Positions 1-9,260 of a stretch of DNA of 64,000 nucleotides are shown in pieces. The position numbers and the translations under genes were made by a program. Origin of the DNA: Bradyrhizobium sp. dw_78 (GTDB lineage: Bacteria; Pseudomonadota; Alphaproteobacteria; Rhizobiales; Xanthobacteraceae). The stretch is from the NCBI RefSeq assembly GCF_018449525.1, contig NZ_JAAVUS010000006.1, forward strand, positions 62,001 through 126,000. Direction: 5' to 3'. The number at the start of each line of letters is the position of its first letter. Position 1 is the first letter of the stretch. The notes below the pieces were generated by a model that saw only the letters and a program-made list of their open reading frames with translations, did no database searches and was not told the origin of the DNA.

Positions 1-729
1 GTGGGCCTCAACCGTCCGGCCAAGCGCAATGCGCTGAACGACGGCCTCATCCTGGCGCTCCAGGATTGCTTCGCGAATCTTCCGGAGGGAATCGGCTCCG
101 TCGTCCTTCACGGTATCGGCGATCATTTCTCTTCCGGCCTCGATCTTTCCGAACTGACCGAGCACGACGCCACCGAAGGGTTGCGGCATTCGCAAATGTG
201 GCACCGGGTGTTCGACCGGATTCAATATAGCCGCGTGCCGGTCATCGCCGCGCTGAAGGGCGCGGTGATCGGCGGCGGGCTGGAACTGGCCTGCGCCGCC
301 CACATTCGCGTCGCCGAGCCCTCGGCCTATTTCGCGTTGCCGGAAGGCCAGCGCGGCATTTTCGTCGGTGGCGGCGGATCGGTGCGGCTGCCGCGGCTGA
401 TCGGCGTCGCGCGGATGGCGGACATGATGCTGACCGGGCGGGTGTATGCGGCGGCCGAGGGGGCCTTGTACGGCTTTACGCAATATCTCACCGAGGCGGG
501 CGGCGGTCTGCCCAAGGCGATGGAGCTTGCCGAAAAAGTCGCGGGCAACGCGCCGCTGACGAATTTCGCGGTGTTGCAGGCGCTGCCGATGATCGCGGAA
601 GCCAATCCGCAGGCGGGGCTGTTGATGGAGTCCCTGATGGCGACGGTGGCGCAGAGCGACAAGGAGGCCAAGCGCCGGATCCGCGCATTTCTCGACCGCA
701 AGACCGCCAAGGTGAAACCCGCCCCATGA
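1..729 (+). CDS. Enoyl-CoA hydratase/isomerase (crotonase) family protein, 5' partial
   Basis: Crotonase-fold enzyme, probably hydrating the unsaturated acyl-CoA made by the ligase encoded next. The visible 242 residues begin at the strand after the usual start (GLNRPAKRNALND), so roughly 10-15 N-terminal residues lie outside the window and the GTG at base 1 is not the true start. The oxyanion-hole regions are visible as HFSSGLDLSEL (about residue 42) and ALKGAVIGGGLELACAAHIRVAE (about 85, the first half only matters), and the FALPEGQRGIF stretch follows. The last four bases overlap the start of the CoA ligase gene, which indicates translational coupling. Whether it is a plain hydratase or a hydratase-aldolase acting on hydroxycinnamoyl-CoA cannot be decided from sequence alone. 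Confidence 0.85.
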   Translation: MGLNRPAKRNALNDGLILALQDCFANLPEGIGSVVLHGIGDHFSSGLDLSELTEHDATEGLRHSQMWHRVFDRIQYSRVPVIAALKGAVIGGGLELACAAHIRVAEPSAYFALPEGQRGIFVGGGGSVRLPRLIGVARMADMMLTGRVYAAAEGALYGFTQYLTEAGGGLPKAMELAEKVAGNAPLTNFAVLQALPMIAEANPQAGLLMESLMATVAQSDKEAKRRIRAFLDRKTAKVKPAP

Positions 730-2600
730 GCGCGAAACCCGATACCGCGGTCCCCGCCGGGAAAAGCAGCGCGCCGTTGCGCGCGATTTCGTTCGGCGAT
801 CCCGCGGTGTCGGTCGAGCGCCGCCATGACGGCACCGTCTATCTGCGGCCCAAGGCTGAGCTCGGCGGCTATCCGGTGCGGCTCACCGACCGCCTGCATC
901 ATTGGGCCAAGGCTGCGCCGGGTCGCGTGTTCATGGCCGAGCGCGATGGCGCCGGCTGGCGCCGGGTCACCTATGCGCAATTGTTGGATTCGAGCCGGCA
1001 TATCGCATCGGCGCTGCTCGCCCGCGGCCTGTCGGCGGAGCGGCCGGTTGTCATTCTCTCAGGCAATTCGATCGATCACGCCGTGCTGGCGTTCGGCGCG
1101 CTGTATGCCGGCATTCCGTTTTGTCCGGTCTCGGCCGCCTATTCGCTGATCTCGAAGGATTACGGCAAGCTTGCTTTTGCGATGAAGCTGCTGACGCCGG
1201 GGCTGGTGTTCGCCGACGACGCGGACAAATTCGCCGACGCGTTGGCCGCCAATGTCCCCGATACGGTCGAGATCGCGGCCTCGCGCGGTGCAGTGCCCGG
1301 CCGCGACGTGACAGGGTTGGCCGATCTGCTGGCGGCGCCGGAACATCCCGGCCTCGATGCGGCGCATGAGGCGATCGGCCCGGACACAATCGCCAAATTC
1401 CTGCTGACGTCGGGCTCGACCGGTAATCCCAAGGCGGTCATCAACACCCAGCGCATGCTCTGCGCCAACCAGGTGATGCTGCGCGAGACGCTGGCGTTCC
1501 TGAAGGACGAGCCGCCCGTCATCGTCGACTGGCTGCCGTGGAATCACACTTTTGGCGGCAATCACAATGTCGGTCTGACGCTGTTCAACGGCGGCTCGAT
1601 GTATCTCGACGAGGGCAAGCCGGTGCCCGGCGGCATCGAGGAAACCGTGCGCAATCTTCGCGAGATTTCGCCGACGGCGTATTTCAACGTGCCGAAGGGA
1701 TATGAATCGCTGCTGCCCTATTTGCGCGACGATCGGGCGTTGCGTGAGAAATTCTTTCACCGTCTGCACGCGATGTTCTTCTCCGGCGCGGCGATGTCGC
1801 CCTATGTCTGGAACAGCCTCGATGAACTCTCGGCGCAGCAGAAAGGCTATCGGGTGCCGATGCTGACCGGGCTTGGCGCCACCGAGACCGCGCCGTTTTT
1901 CATGTCGGTGCGGCCCGATACCAGCCGCTCCGGCCATGTCGGTCTTCCGGTCTTGGGCAGCGACGCCAAGCTGGTCCCGAACAACGGCAAGCTGGAAATT
2001 CGCGCCAGGGGACCGAACGTCACGCCCGGCTATTGGCGCCAGCCGGAATTGACCGCGGCCGCGTTCGATGAGGAGGGCTTTTACAAGTTAGGCGACGCGC
2101 TCAAGCCCGTAGCGGCGGATGATTTTAGCTCAGGCTTTGATTTCGACGGCCGCATCGCCGAGGATTTCAAGCTCGCCAGCGGCACCTGGGTCAGCGTCGG
2201 CCCGCTGCGCGCGCGCTTCATCGCCGCCTGCGCACCGATGGTGCGCGACGTGGTGATTGCCGGCATCAACCGCGATGAGGTGTCCGCGCTGGTGGTGCTC
2301 GATCCCGACGGTTGCCGCCAGATCAATCCGGCGCTGGTCACGGACGACATCGCGGCCGCGGCGTCCGATGCAGCCATCCGCGACGCGTTTCGCGACCGGC
2401 TGGTTCGTTTCTTCGCGGCATCGACCGGGTCCTCGAACCGCATCACCCGTGCCATCCTGCTCGACACGCCATTGTCGATCGACCGCGGCGAAGTCACCGA
2501 CAAGGGCTCGATCAACCAGCGCGCCGTGCTGGAGTATCGCAGCCGCCTGATCGACGAGCTATACTCGCCGGCGCCGGCGGCAAAGGTGATCACGCTTTAG
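726..2600 (+). CDS. fcs: Feruloyl-CoA synthetase-like AMP-forming CoA ligase
   Basis: A 624-residue ANL-superfamily adenylate-forming enzyme that would activate a carboxylic acid to its acyl-CoA with ATP. The P-loop-like motif LLTSGSTGNPKAV lies near residue 226 and the GATETAP motif near 386. The long N-terminus, the DWLPWNHTFGGNH stretch and the PVSAAYSLISKDYGKL region are typical of the feruloyl-CoA synthase family rather than of fatty-acid ligases. It overlaps the crotonase gene by 4 bp (ATGA) and is followed 35 bp later by an SDR gene, so the three form one operon. Ligase, hydratase and dehydrogenase together suit CoA-dependent shortening of a phenylpropanoid side chain. The family call is firm; ferulate itself as substrate is inference. 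Confidence 0.8.
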   Translation: MSAKPDTAVPAGKSSAPLRAISFGDPAVSVERRHDGTVYLRPKAELGGYPVRLTDRLHHWAKAAPGRVFMAERDGAGWRRVTYAQLLDSSRHIASALLARGLSAERPVVILSGNSIDHAVLAFGALYAGIPFCPVSAAYSLISKDYGKLAFAMKLLTPGLVFADDADKFADALAANVPDTVEIAASRGAVPGRDVTGLADLLAAPEHPGLDAAHEAIGPDTIAKFLLTSGSTGNPKAVINTQRMLCANQVMLRETLAFLKDEPPVIVDWLPWNHTFGGNHNVGLTLFNGGSMYLDEGKPVPGGIEETVRNLREISPTAYFNVPKGYESLLPYLRDDRALREKFFHRLHAMFFSGAAMSPYVWNSLDELSAQQKGYRVPMLTGLGATETAPFFMSVRPDTSRSGHVGLPVLGSDAKLVPNNGKLEIRARGPNVTPGYWRQPELTAAAFDEEGFYKLGDALKPVAADDFSSGFDFDGRIAEDFKLASGTWVSVGPLRARFIAACAPMVRDVVIAGINRDEVSALVVLDPDGCRQINPALVTDDIAAAASDAAIRDAFRDRLVRFFAASTGSSNRITRAILLDTPLSIDRGEVTDKGSINQRAVLEYRSRLIDELYSPAPAAKVITL

Positions 2601-2635
2601 CCCATTCCGAGAGTTGTTCGACAGGGAGAGACATC

Positions 2636-3397
2636 ATGCAATTGAAAGATCAGGCCGCCATCGTCACCGGCGGCGCATCGGGACTGGGGGCTGCCACCGC
2701 GCGCAAGCTCGCGGCGCAAGGCGCCAAGGTCGCCGTCTGCGACCTCAACGCCAAGCTGGCCGAAACCGTCGCCGCCGAGATCGGCGGCGTTGCGGTGGTC
2801 TGCGATGTCGCCGATGCGGCGTCCGCCGAAGCCGCTGTTGCTCAGGCCGCGAAAGCCCACGGCCCGGCGCGGGTGCTGGTGAATTGCGCCGGCATCGCGG
2901 TCGCCAAACGGGTGCTCGGCCGCGAGGGGCCGATGCCGCTCGGCGACTTCGAGAAGATCATCAAGGTCAACCTGATCGGCAGCTTCAACATGCTGCGGCT
3001 GGCGACGGCGGAAATGTCGAAGCTGGAGCCGCTGTCGACCGGCGAGCGCGGCGTCGTCATCTGCACCGCGTCGGTGGCGGCCTATGATGGCCAGATCGGG
3101 CAGTCGGCCTATTCGGCCTCGAAGGGCGGCATCGTCGGCATGACGCTGCCGATCGCGCGCGAGCTGGCGCAGTTCGGCATTCGCGTCATGACGATCGCGC
3201 CCGGCCTGTTCCTCACGCCGCTTCTGGCCAGTCTGCCGCAGGAGGCGCAGGATAGCCTCGCCGCGGCGATCCCGTTCCCGCGCCGGCTCGGGCATGCCGA
3301 CGAATACGCTTCGCTGGCGCTGCACATGATCGACAATCCCTATCTCAACGGCGAAGTGGTGCGGCTGGACGCCTCGCTCCGGATGGCACCGCGCTAG
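2636..3397 (+). CDS. SDR oxidoreductase, probable 3-hydroxyacyl-CoA dehydrogenase
   Basis: A 253-residue classical short-chain dehydrogenase. The nucleotide motif TGGASGLGAATA is at residues 11-22, the NCAGIA motif near 84, and the catalytic YSASKGG tetrad segment near 158. Length and the internal sequence resemble type-2 3-hydroxyacyl-CoA dehydrogenases (HSD17B10-like), which would oxidise the 3-hydroxyacyl-CoA made by the upstream crotonase. The ATG at 2636 is preceded by a good ribosome site (agggagag) at suitable distance; longer in-frame starts inside the ligase gene are unlikely. It is the third gene of the ligase operon. Confidence 0.85.
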   Translation: MQLKDQAAIVTGGASGLGAATARKLAAQGAKVAVCDLNAKLAETVAAEIGGVAVVCDVADAASAEAAVAQAAKAHGPARVLVNCAGIAVAKRVLGREGPMPLGDFEKIIKVNLIGSFNMLRLATAEMSKLEPLSTGERGVVICTASVAAYDGQIGQSAYSASKGGIVGMTLPIARELAQFGIRVMTIAPGLFLTPLLASLPQEAQDSLAAAIPFPRRLGHADEYASLALHMIDNPYLNGEVVRLDASLRMAPR

Positions 3398-3597
3398 GAG
3401 CGCCCTGCCGGCATGAAATTCGCGGGGCGCCGCGCGGTCTCCTCCACTGGCCGGAGGAGGCCGTAATTTCGTGCGCCGCCAAAGCCGTTTTGCCGGGCTG
3501 ACTCGGGCGGCCACATCGCCTAAAGAGGGGGCTGAATGAGCAGTCGAATTTTGCTTTGAGACATAAGATTCAAGGGAATATCCAAGGGAGGAAGTCA

Positions 3598-4749
3598 ATG
3601 AAACTCGTTCACCTGTCCGCCGCGGCGATCGCGGCGGCGCTGGCGCTGCCGGGCCTTTCGGCCCGGGCGCAGACCAATGAAATCACCGTCGGCATCTCGA
3701 TTTCGACCACCGGCCCGGCCGCGGCGCTCGGCATTCCCGAGCGCAATGCGCTCGAATTCGTGCCCAAGGAAATCGGCGGCGTGCCGCTCAAGCTGATCGT
3801 GCTCGACGACGGCGGCGATCCGGCCAACGCCACCACCAACGCCCGCCGTTTCGTCACGGAGTCCAAGGCCGACGTTATCATCGGCTCATCGACGACGCCG
3901 CCCTCGATCGCGATCTCCGATGTCGCCAACGAGGCCGGAATTCCGCACATTTCGCTGGCGCCGTTTCCGATTCCGCCGCAGCGGGCCAAGTGGTCGGTCG
4001 ATATGCCGCAATCGGTGTCGATCATGGGCAAGGTGCTGTACGAGCATATGAAGGCGCATAACATCAAGACCGTCGGCTATATCGGCTTTTCCGATTCCTA
4101 CGGCGATCTCTGGTTCAAGGATCTCGAGAGCCAGGGCATTCCGATGGGCATGACGCTGGTCGACGAAGAACGCTTCGCGCGGCCCGATACGTCGGTCACG
4201 GGCCAGGTGCTGAAACTGGTCGCCGCCAATCCCGACGCGATCCTGATCGGCGCCTCCGGCACCGCGGCGGGATTGCCGCAGCAGGAATTGCGCGACCGCG
4301 GCTACAAGGGCCTGATCTACCAGACCCACGGCGCCGCCAGCATGGACTTCATCCGCATCGCGGGTCCGGCGGCGGAAGGCGTGATCATGGCGTCCGGCCC
4401 GGTGATGGATCCGGAAGACCAGCCCGACAGCGCCCTGACCAAGAAGCCGGGACTGGCGCTCAACACCGCCTATGAAGCCAAATATGGCGCCAACAGCCGC
4501 AGCCAGTTCGCCGGTCATTCCTATGATGCCTTCCAGGTGCTGGAGCGCGTCGTTCCGGTGGCCTTGAAGACGGCCAAGCCCGGCACGCCGGAATTCCGCG
4601 AGGCGATCCGCCAGGCGCTGCTGAGCGAGCGCGAAATCGCGGCGACCCAGGGCGTCTACAATTTCACCGAAAAGGACCGCTACGGCCTCGACGACCGCTC
4701 GCGCATCCTGCTCACGGTGAAGAACGGAAAATACGTTCCGGCGCAGTGA
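3598..4749 (+). CDS. Liv-type ABC transporter periplasmic substrate-binding protein
   Basis: A 383-residue type-I periplasmic binding protein of the Leu/Ile/Val-binding family. Residues 1-22 form a Sec signal peptide ending in ARA, and the mature protein starts ITVGISISTTGPAAALG, the usual first strand and ligand loop of these proteins. The ATG at 3598 has a strong gggagga ribosome site 7 bases upstream. It follows the aromatic CoA-ligase operon by 200 bp and converges on the livF-livMG-livH genes, so it very likely supplies that importer. Such binding proteins near CoA ligases often bind aromatic acids rather than amino acids; the ligand here is inferred only. Confidence 0.88.
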   Translation: MKLVHLSAAAIAAALALPGLSARAQTNEITVGISISTTGPAAALGIPERNALEFVPKEIGGVPLKLIVLDDGGDPANATTNARRFVTESKADVIIGSSTTPPSIAISDVANEAGIPHISLAPFPIPPQRAKWSVDMPQSVSIMGKVLYEHMKAHNIKTVGYIGFSDSYGDLWFKDLESQGIPMGMTLVDEERFARPDTSVTGQVLKLVAANPDAILIGASGTAAGLPQQELRDRGYKGLIYQTHGAASMDFIRIAGPAAEGVIMASGPVMDPEDQPDSALTKKPGLALNTAYEAKYGANSRSQFAGHSYDAFQVLERVVPVALKTAKPGTPEFREAIRQALLSEREIAATQGVYNFTEKDRYGLDDRSRILLTVKNGKYVPAQ

Positions 4750-4786
4750 GCGGCGGGCCGTAACTCTGTTCGATCAGTTTGCGCTT

Positions 4787-4815
4787 TTCACCCTCCCCCT
4801 CCAGGGGAGGGTGAA
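4787..4815. terminator. Strong hairpin between convergent genes
   Basis: A perfect 12-bp inverted repeat (4787-4798 and 4804-4815, loop CTCCA) sits between the binding-protein gene and livF, which converge. It lacks a clear U-tract on either strand, so it may be a transcript-end stabiliser or a relic of a palindromic repeat rather than a classical intrinsic terminator. Confidence 0.5.
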
Positions 4816-4850
4816 GTGAACCGCAGCGTAGTATAAATGCAAGCGGCGAT

Positions 4851-5590
<740 letters not shown>

Positions 5591-5594
<4 letters not shown>

Positions 5595-7360
5595 GCGACC
5601 GCTCCGAGATAGGCCTTGATGACATCGGGATGGGCCTTGATATCGGCCGGCGTGCCTTCGGCGATCTTGGTGCCGAAATCCAGCACCACGATGCGGTCCG
5701 CGAGGTTCATTACAAATCCCATGTCATGTTCGACCAGCAGCACCGACATGCCGCCGTCGCGCAATTGACGCAGCAGTGCCGCGAGCTGCTGCTTTTCCAT
5801 ATGCCGCAATCCGGCGGCGGGCTCGTCGAGCAGCAGCAGGATCGGATCGACGCACAGCGCCCGCGCGATCTCGACGATGCGCTGCTGGCCGAGCGAGAGA
5901 TTGCCGGCGAGCTGGTCGATCTGGTCGCCGAGACCGACGCGCTCGATCTGGCGCGCGGCTTCCGCCAGCAGCCTTGCTTCATCGGCGCGGTCGAGCCGCA
6001 ACAGGCTGGAGACCGCGCCGGCATGGCCGCGCAGATGGGCGCCGATCGCGACATTCTCCAGCACGGTCATGTCGGGCACCAGCTTGACGTGCTGGAAGGT
6101 GCGGGCGACGCCGAGCTTCACCACTTCCTGCGGGGGCGCATTGTGGATGTCCTTGCCGAGCACCGAGATCCGTCCGCCCGAGGAAGTGAGCACGCCGGTG
6201 ACGAGATTGAAGGTCGTGCTTTTGCCGGCGCCGTTCGGTCCGATCAGCGCGACGATCTCGCGGGCATGCACGTCGAACGAAACATTGTTGACCGCGACCA
6301 CGCCGCCGAATTGCTTGCGCGCGTTGTCGATCCGAAGCAGCACCGCCGCCGTTGCCGCGGCCTGCGGCCGCGCCGGCAAGGTCAGCGAGGTGTCCGGCCG
6401 TTTGCGGCCGGGTTTGCCGGGCAAGCGCGCCGTCAGCCACGGCCACACGCCGGTCGGCGCCAGTTGCAGCAGCATGACCAGCAGGATGCCGAACACGATG
6501 GTCTCGAGCTGGCCCTCGCCGTGAAACAGATAGGGCAGGTAACTCTGCAGGATCTCCTTCAGGATGACGACGATGGCGGCGCCCAGCACGCCGCCCCAGA
6601 CGTAACCGGCGCCGCCGACCACGGCGATGAAAAGATATTCGATGCCGGCCTGCACCCCGAACGGCGTCGGATTCACGGTGCGTTCGAAATGCGCATAGAG
6701 CCAGCCGGAGAGGCCGGCCAGCACTGCCGCATGGATGAAGACCAGAAGCTTGGCGCGCGGCGTGTGGATGCCAAAGGCTTCGGCGGCGACGTGGCCGCGC
6801 CGCAGCGCGCGGATGGCGCGGCCGGTGCGCGAGTCCAGAAGGTTCACGGTGAGCAGCGCGCTGAGCAGCACCGCGATCCAGATCGCGAAATAGATCGTGC
6901 CGGGATCGATCATTTTGAGCGAGCCGATCGACAGCGGCGGTACGCCGGAAATCCCGTCATTGCGGCCGAGGAATTCGAGCTTGCTGAACAGGTAGAACAG
7001 GCCGATGCCCCAGGCCAGCGTGCCGAGCGGCAAATAATGGCCCGACAGCCGCACCGTGATCAGCCCGAGTACGACCGCGGCGATGCCGCTGACGATGAGG
7101 GAGAGCGGCAGGCTCAGCCACGGCGACAATCCGTAAGCCGTGGTCAGCACCGCCGTGGTGTAGGCGCCGAAGCCGCAAAACGCGGCCTGGCCGAACGAGG
7201 TGAGGCCGCCGACGCCGGTCAGCAGCACCAGCCCCATCGCCACCAGCGCGGAGAGCCCGATATTGTCCAGCAGCGCGATCCAGAACGGCGGCATGCCCGG
7301 AATGAACGGGATCGCCGCCATCACCAGCGCGAACAGAAAGATCGGCAATCGTTCCGCCAT
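5591..7360 (-). CDS. Fused Liv-type ABC permease (LivM) and ATP-binding protein (LivG)
   Basis: One 589-residue chain joins two importer subunits. Residues 1 to about 310 are a LivM permease with repeated hydrophobic segments and the LTSFGQAAFCGFGAY motif near 55. Residues from about 345 are a LivG ATPase with Walker A GPNGAGKSTTFNLV, the signature LSLGQQRIVEIARAL and Walker B LLLLDEPAAGL. A Pro/Ala-rich linker separates them. The start ATG at 7360 lies only 5 bp beyond the end of livH. The same frame stays open upstream to 8500, but that part is the shadow of livH. Fused LivM-LivG proteins are known in rhizobial genomes. Confidence 0.9.
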
Positions 7361-7365
7361 CGCGG

Positions 7366-8406
7366 TCAATCCTTGTCTTCCTCGACCGCGGGCGCCGCGA
7401 GCGAGCGCAGCACCAGCACCGGGATGATCAGCGTGAACACGATGACCTCCTTGAAATTGCTGGCGCTGAACGAGGAGAAGGATTCGACGAGTCCGACGAA
7501 AAGCGCCGCGATCGCGGTCAAGGGGTAGCTGACGAGGCCGCCGATGATGCCGGCCACGAAACCTTTCAGGCCGATCAGGAATCCGGTGTCGTAATAAAGC
7601 GTCGTGATCGGCACGATCAGGATTCCCGAGATCGCCCCGATCATCGCGGCCATCAGGAAAGCGATCTGTCCGGCGAGCGAGGTCCGGATGCCGACGAGGC
7701 GGGCGCCGAGGCGGTTGACGGCGGTGGCGCGCAGCGCCTTGCCGGTCAGCGTGGTGCCGAAAAACAGCCACAGCCCGATCATGAGCGCCGCCGTGATGAC
7801 GTAGACCGCGATGCTCTGGCCGGTGAAGCGCAGCGGCCCGACGGTGAATGAGGCGGTCGAAAGCGGTGGCGCGCGCTGGCCTTCGGCGCCGAAAAACACC
7901 AGGCCGAAGCCCTGCATGGCGAGATGGCAGCCGACGGAAGCGATCAGCAGCACCAGCACCGAGGCCTGCGCGATCGGCTGAAACGCGATGCGGTAGAGAA
8001 ACAGGCCGATCACGGCCACGATCATGAGCGACAGCGCGATGTTGATCGCGATGCCGCTTGGGTGGCCGGCCGTCCATGAGGTCAGCGCGAGGACGATCGA
8101 CGGCAGGATGATGTTGACCGCGACCGCGCGCCCGACCAGCCTGCGATGCAGCGACCGGCGGCCGGCATAGAGGTCGAGGCAGAACGCCACGACGCCCATC
8201 GCCACCGCCAGCCGCGCGGTGCCCGGAACGTGGCCTGATGACAGCGAGGCATAGGTGAGCGCGCCATAGGTGACGAATTCGCCCTGCGGAATCAGGATCA
8301 CGCGCGTCACCGCGAACACCAGCACCAGCGCCAGCCCGAGCAGCGCATAGATCGCGCCGTTGGTGATGCCGTCCTGCACCAGGAACAGCATGATCGTCGT
8401 GTTCAA
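7366..8406 (-). CDS. livH: Branched-chain-type ABC transporter permease LivH
   Basis: A 346-residue inner-membrane permease of the LivH family with about eight hydrophobic segments. The N-terminal DGITNGAIYALLGLALVLVF and VILIPQGEFVTYGAL stretches are diagnostic. The start chosen is TTG at 8406 because GGGGGAG lies about 9 bases upstream; an ATG at 8391 is the alternative. It heads the leftward importer operon livH-livMG-livF and is divergent from the MarR gene, with an AT-rich control region between. Confidence 0.9.
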   Translation of the reverse strand: MNTTIMLFLVQDGITNGAIYALLGLALVLVFAVTRVILIPQGEFVTYGALTYASLSSGHVPGTARLAVAMGVVAFCLDLYAGRRSLHRRLVGRAVAVNIILPSIVLALTSWTAGHPSGIAINIALSLMIVAVIGLFLYRIAFQPIAQASVLVLLIASVGCHLAMQGFGLVFFGAEGQRAPPLSTASFTVGPLRFTGQSIAVYVITAALMIGLWLFFGTTLTGKALRATAVNRLGARLVGIRTSLAGQIAFLMAAMIGAISGILIVPITTLYYDTGFLIGLKGFVAGIIGGLVSYPLTAIAALFVGLVESFSSFSASNFKEVIVFTLIIPVLVLRSLAAPAVEEDKD

Positions 8407-8511
8407 GACCGGGCGCTCCCCCTACAGACCCCAAACCGGTCGCGCGCCGACAGGGCTGTCCGGCGGACCGATGACAGCAGTTGAAGCATGCTGCCGGCAT
8501 TTGGTATGGTG

Positions 8512-8533
8512 GATAACAATTATCAATTATAAT
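8512..8533. promoter_or_regulatory. Candidate MarR operator and divergent promoter
   Basis: In the 190-bp gap between livH and marR there is a short AT-rich island in very GC-rich sequence. It holds the inverted repeat GATAA-CAA-TTATC (8512-8524) and the self-complementary ATTATAAT, which contains a TATAAT-like -10 on both strands. MarR proteins usually bind such palindromes near their own promoter, so this is a plausible operator for the adjacent regulator. No binding evidence is available. Confidence 0.45.
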
Positions 8534-8596
8534 CTCAAGCTCCGCGCCCCTCGCGGCAGCGCCGTTTCAACTTACAGGGATTGCGGGCCGCGAGCG

Positions 8597-9118
8597 ATGA
8601 CTGTTTCCAGACCCGCCGTCCCCGCCAGGCCACCGCGTCTCGCCCGCAAGGAACGGATCAAGCAACAGGCCGCGGCCGAAACGCCCGCGCTGCAGATGGG
8701 CGAATTGTCCGAACTGCTCGGCTACTCGCTGAAGCGTGCGCAGCTCAGGATATTCGAGGATTTCCTGCGTTGCGTCGCGCCGCTGCAACTGACGCCGGCG
8801 CAATTCTCGGTGCTGTTGCTGGTCGACCGCAATCCCGGACGCAACCAGACCGAGATCGCCAGCACGCTCGGCATCCTCAGACCGAATTTCGTGGCGATGC
8901 TCGACAGCCTGGAAAGCCGCGACCTCTGCGCGCGGATCCGTTCCACCAGCGACCGGCGTTCCCATATTCTCGTCCTCACCGACAAGGGCCGCGCGGTGCT
9001 GGCCCGCGCCAAGAAACTCGTCGCCGCCAAGCACGAAGCGCGCCTCAATGAATTGCTCGGCTCTGCTAACCGCGCCGCGCTGCTCGCGATGTTGGCGAAA
9101 ATCGCAAACGAGTTTTGA
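8597..9118 (+). CDS. MarR family transcriptional regulator
   Basis: A 173-residue winged-helix regulator. The recognition-helix region NQTEIASTLGILRPNFVAMLDSL is cut here only to its core, TEIASTLGILRPN, near residue 92, and the wing DRRSHILVLTDKGRAVL follows near 120, a hallmark of MarR proteins. The ATG at 8597 is preferred over an upstream in-frame extension that reads through the AT-rich control region. Divergent from the livH importer operon and close to the CoA-ligase operon, it probably represses these until the aromatic acid or its CoA thioester is present, as MarR-type regulators of hydroxycinnamate pathways do. The effector is inference. Confidence 0.88.
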   Translation: MTVSRPAVPARPPRLARKERIKQQAAAETPALQMGELSELLGYSLKRAQLRIFEDFLRCVAPLQLTPAQFSVLLLVDRNPGRNQTEIASTLGILRPNFVAMLDSLESRDLCARIRSTSDRRSHILVLTDKGRAVLARAKKLVAAKHEARLNELLGSANRAALLAMLAKIANEF

Positions 9119-9135
9119 GCTCGTCCTGCACACGC

Positions 9136-9254
9136 CGTCATGCCGGGATGCGCCGCCAGGCGCAGACCCGGAATCTCGAGTTCGTGGCGCGAGATTCCCC
9201 GATGCGCAATTGCGCATCCGAGGTCTGGCGCTTACGCACCATCCCGGAATGACG
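9136..9254. repeat. Palindromic intergenic repeat, family A (REP-like)
   Basis: Imperfect palindrome with outer arms cgtcatgccggga / atcccggaatgacg and inner arms including GATGCGCAATTGCGCATC, a perfect inner palindrome. Related copies occur at 18448, 19743, 22571, 23201, 23542 and 31817. It fills the gap between the convergent marR and glycerate kinase genes. Confidence 0.8.
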
Positions 9255-9260
9255 GCGAAT

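Noticed and set aside
7361..8500. Upstream extension of the fused permease/ATPase frame
   Set aside because: It overlaps livH in another frame and encodes Arg/Pro-rich sequence; the LivM homology starts at the ATG at 7360.
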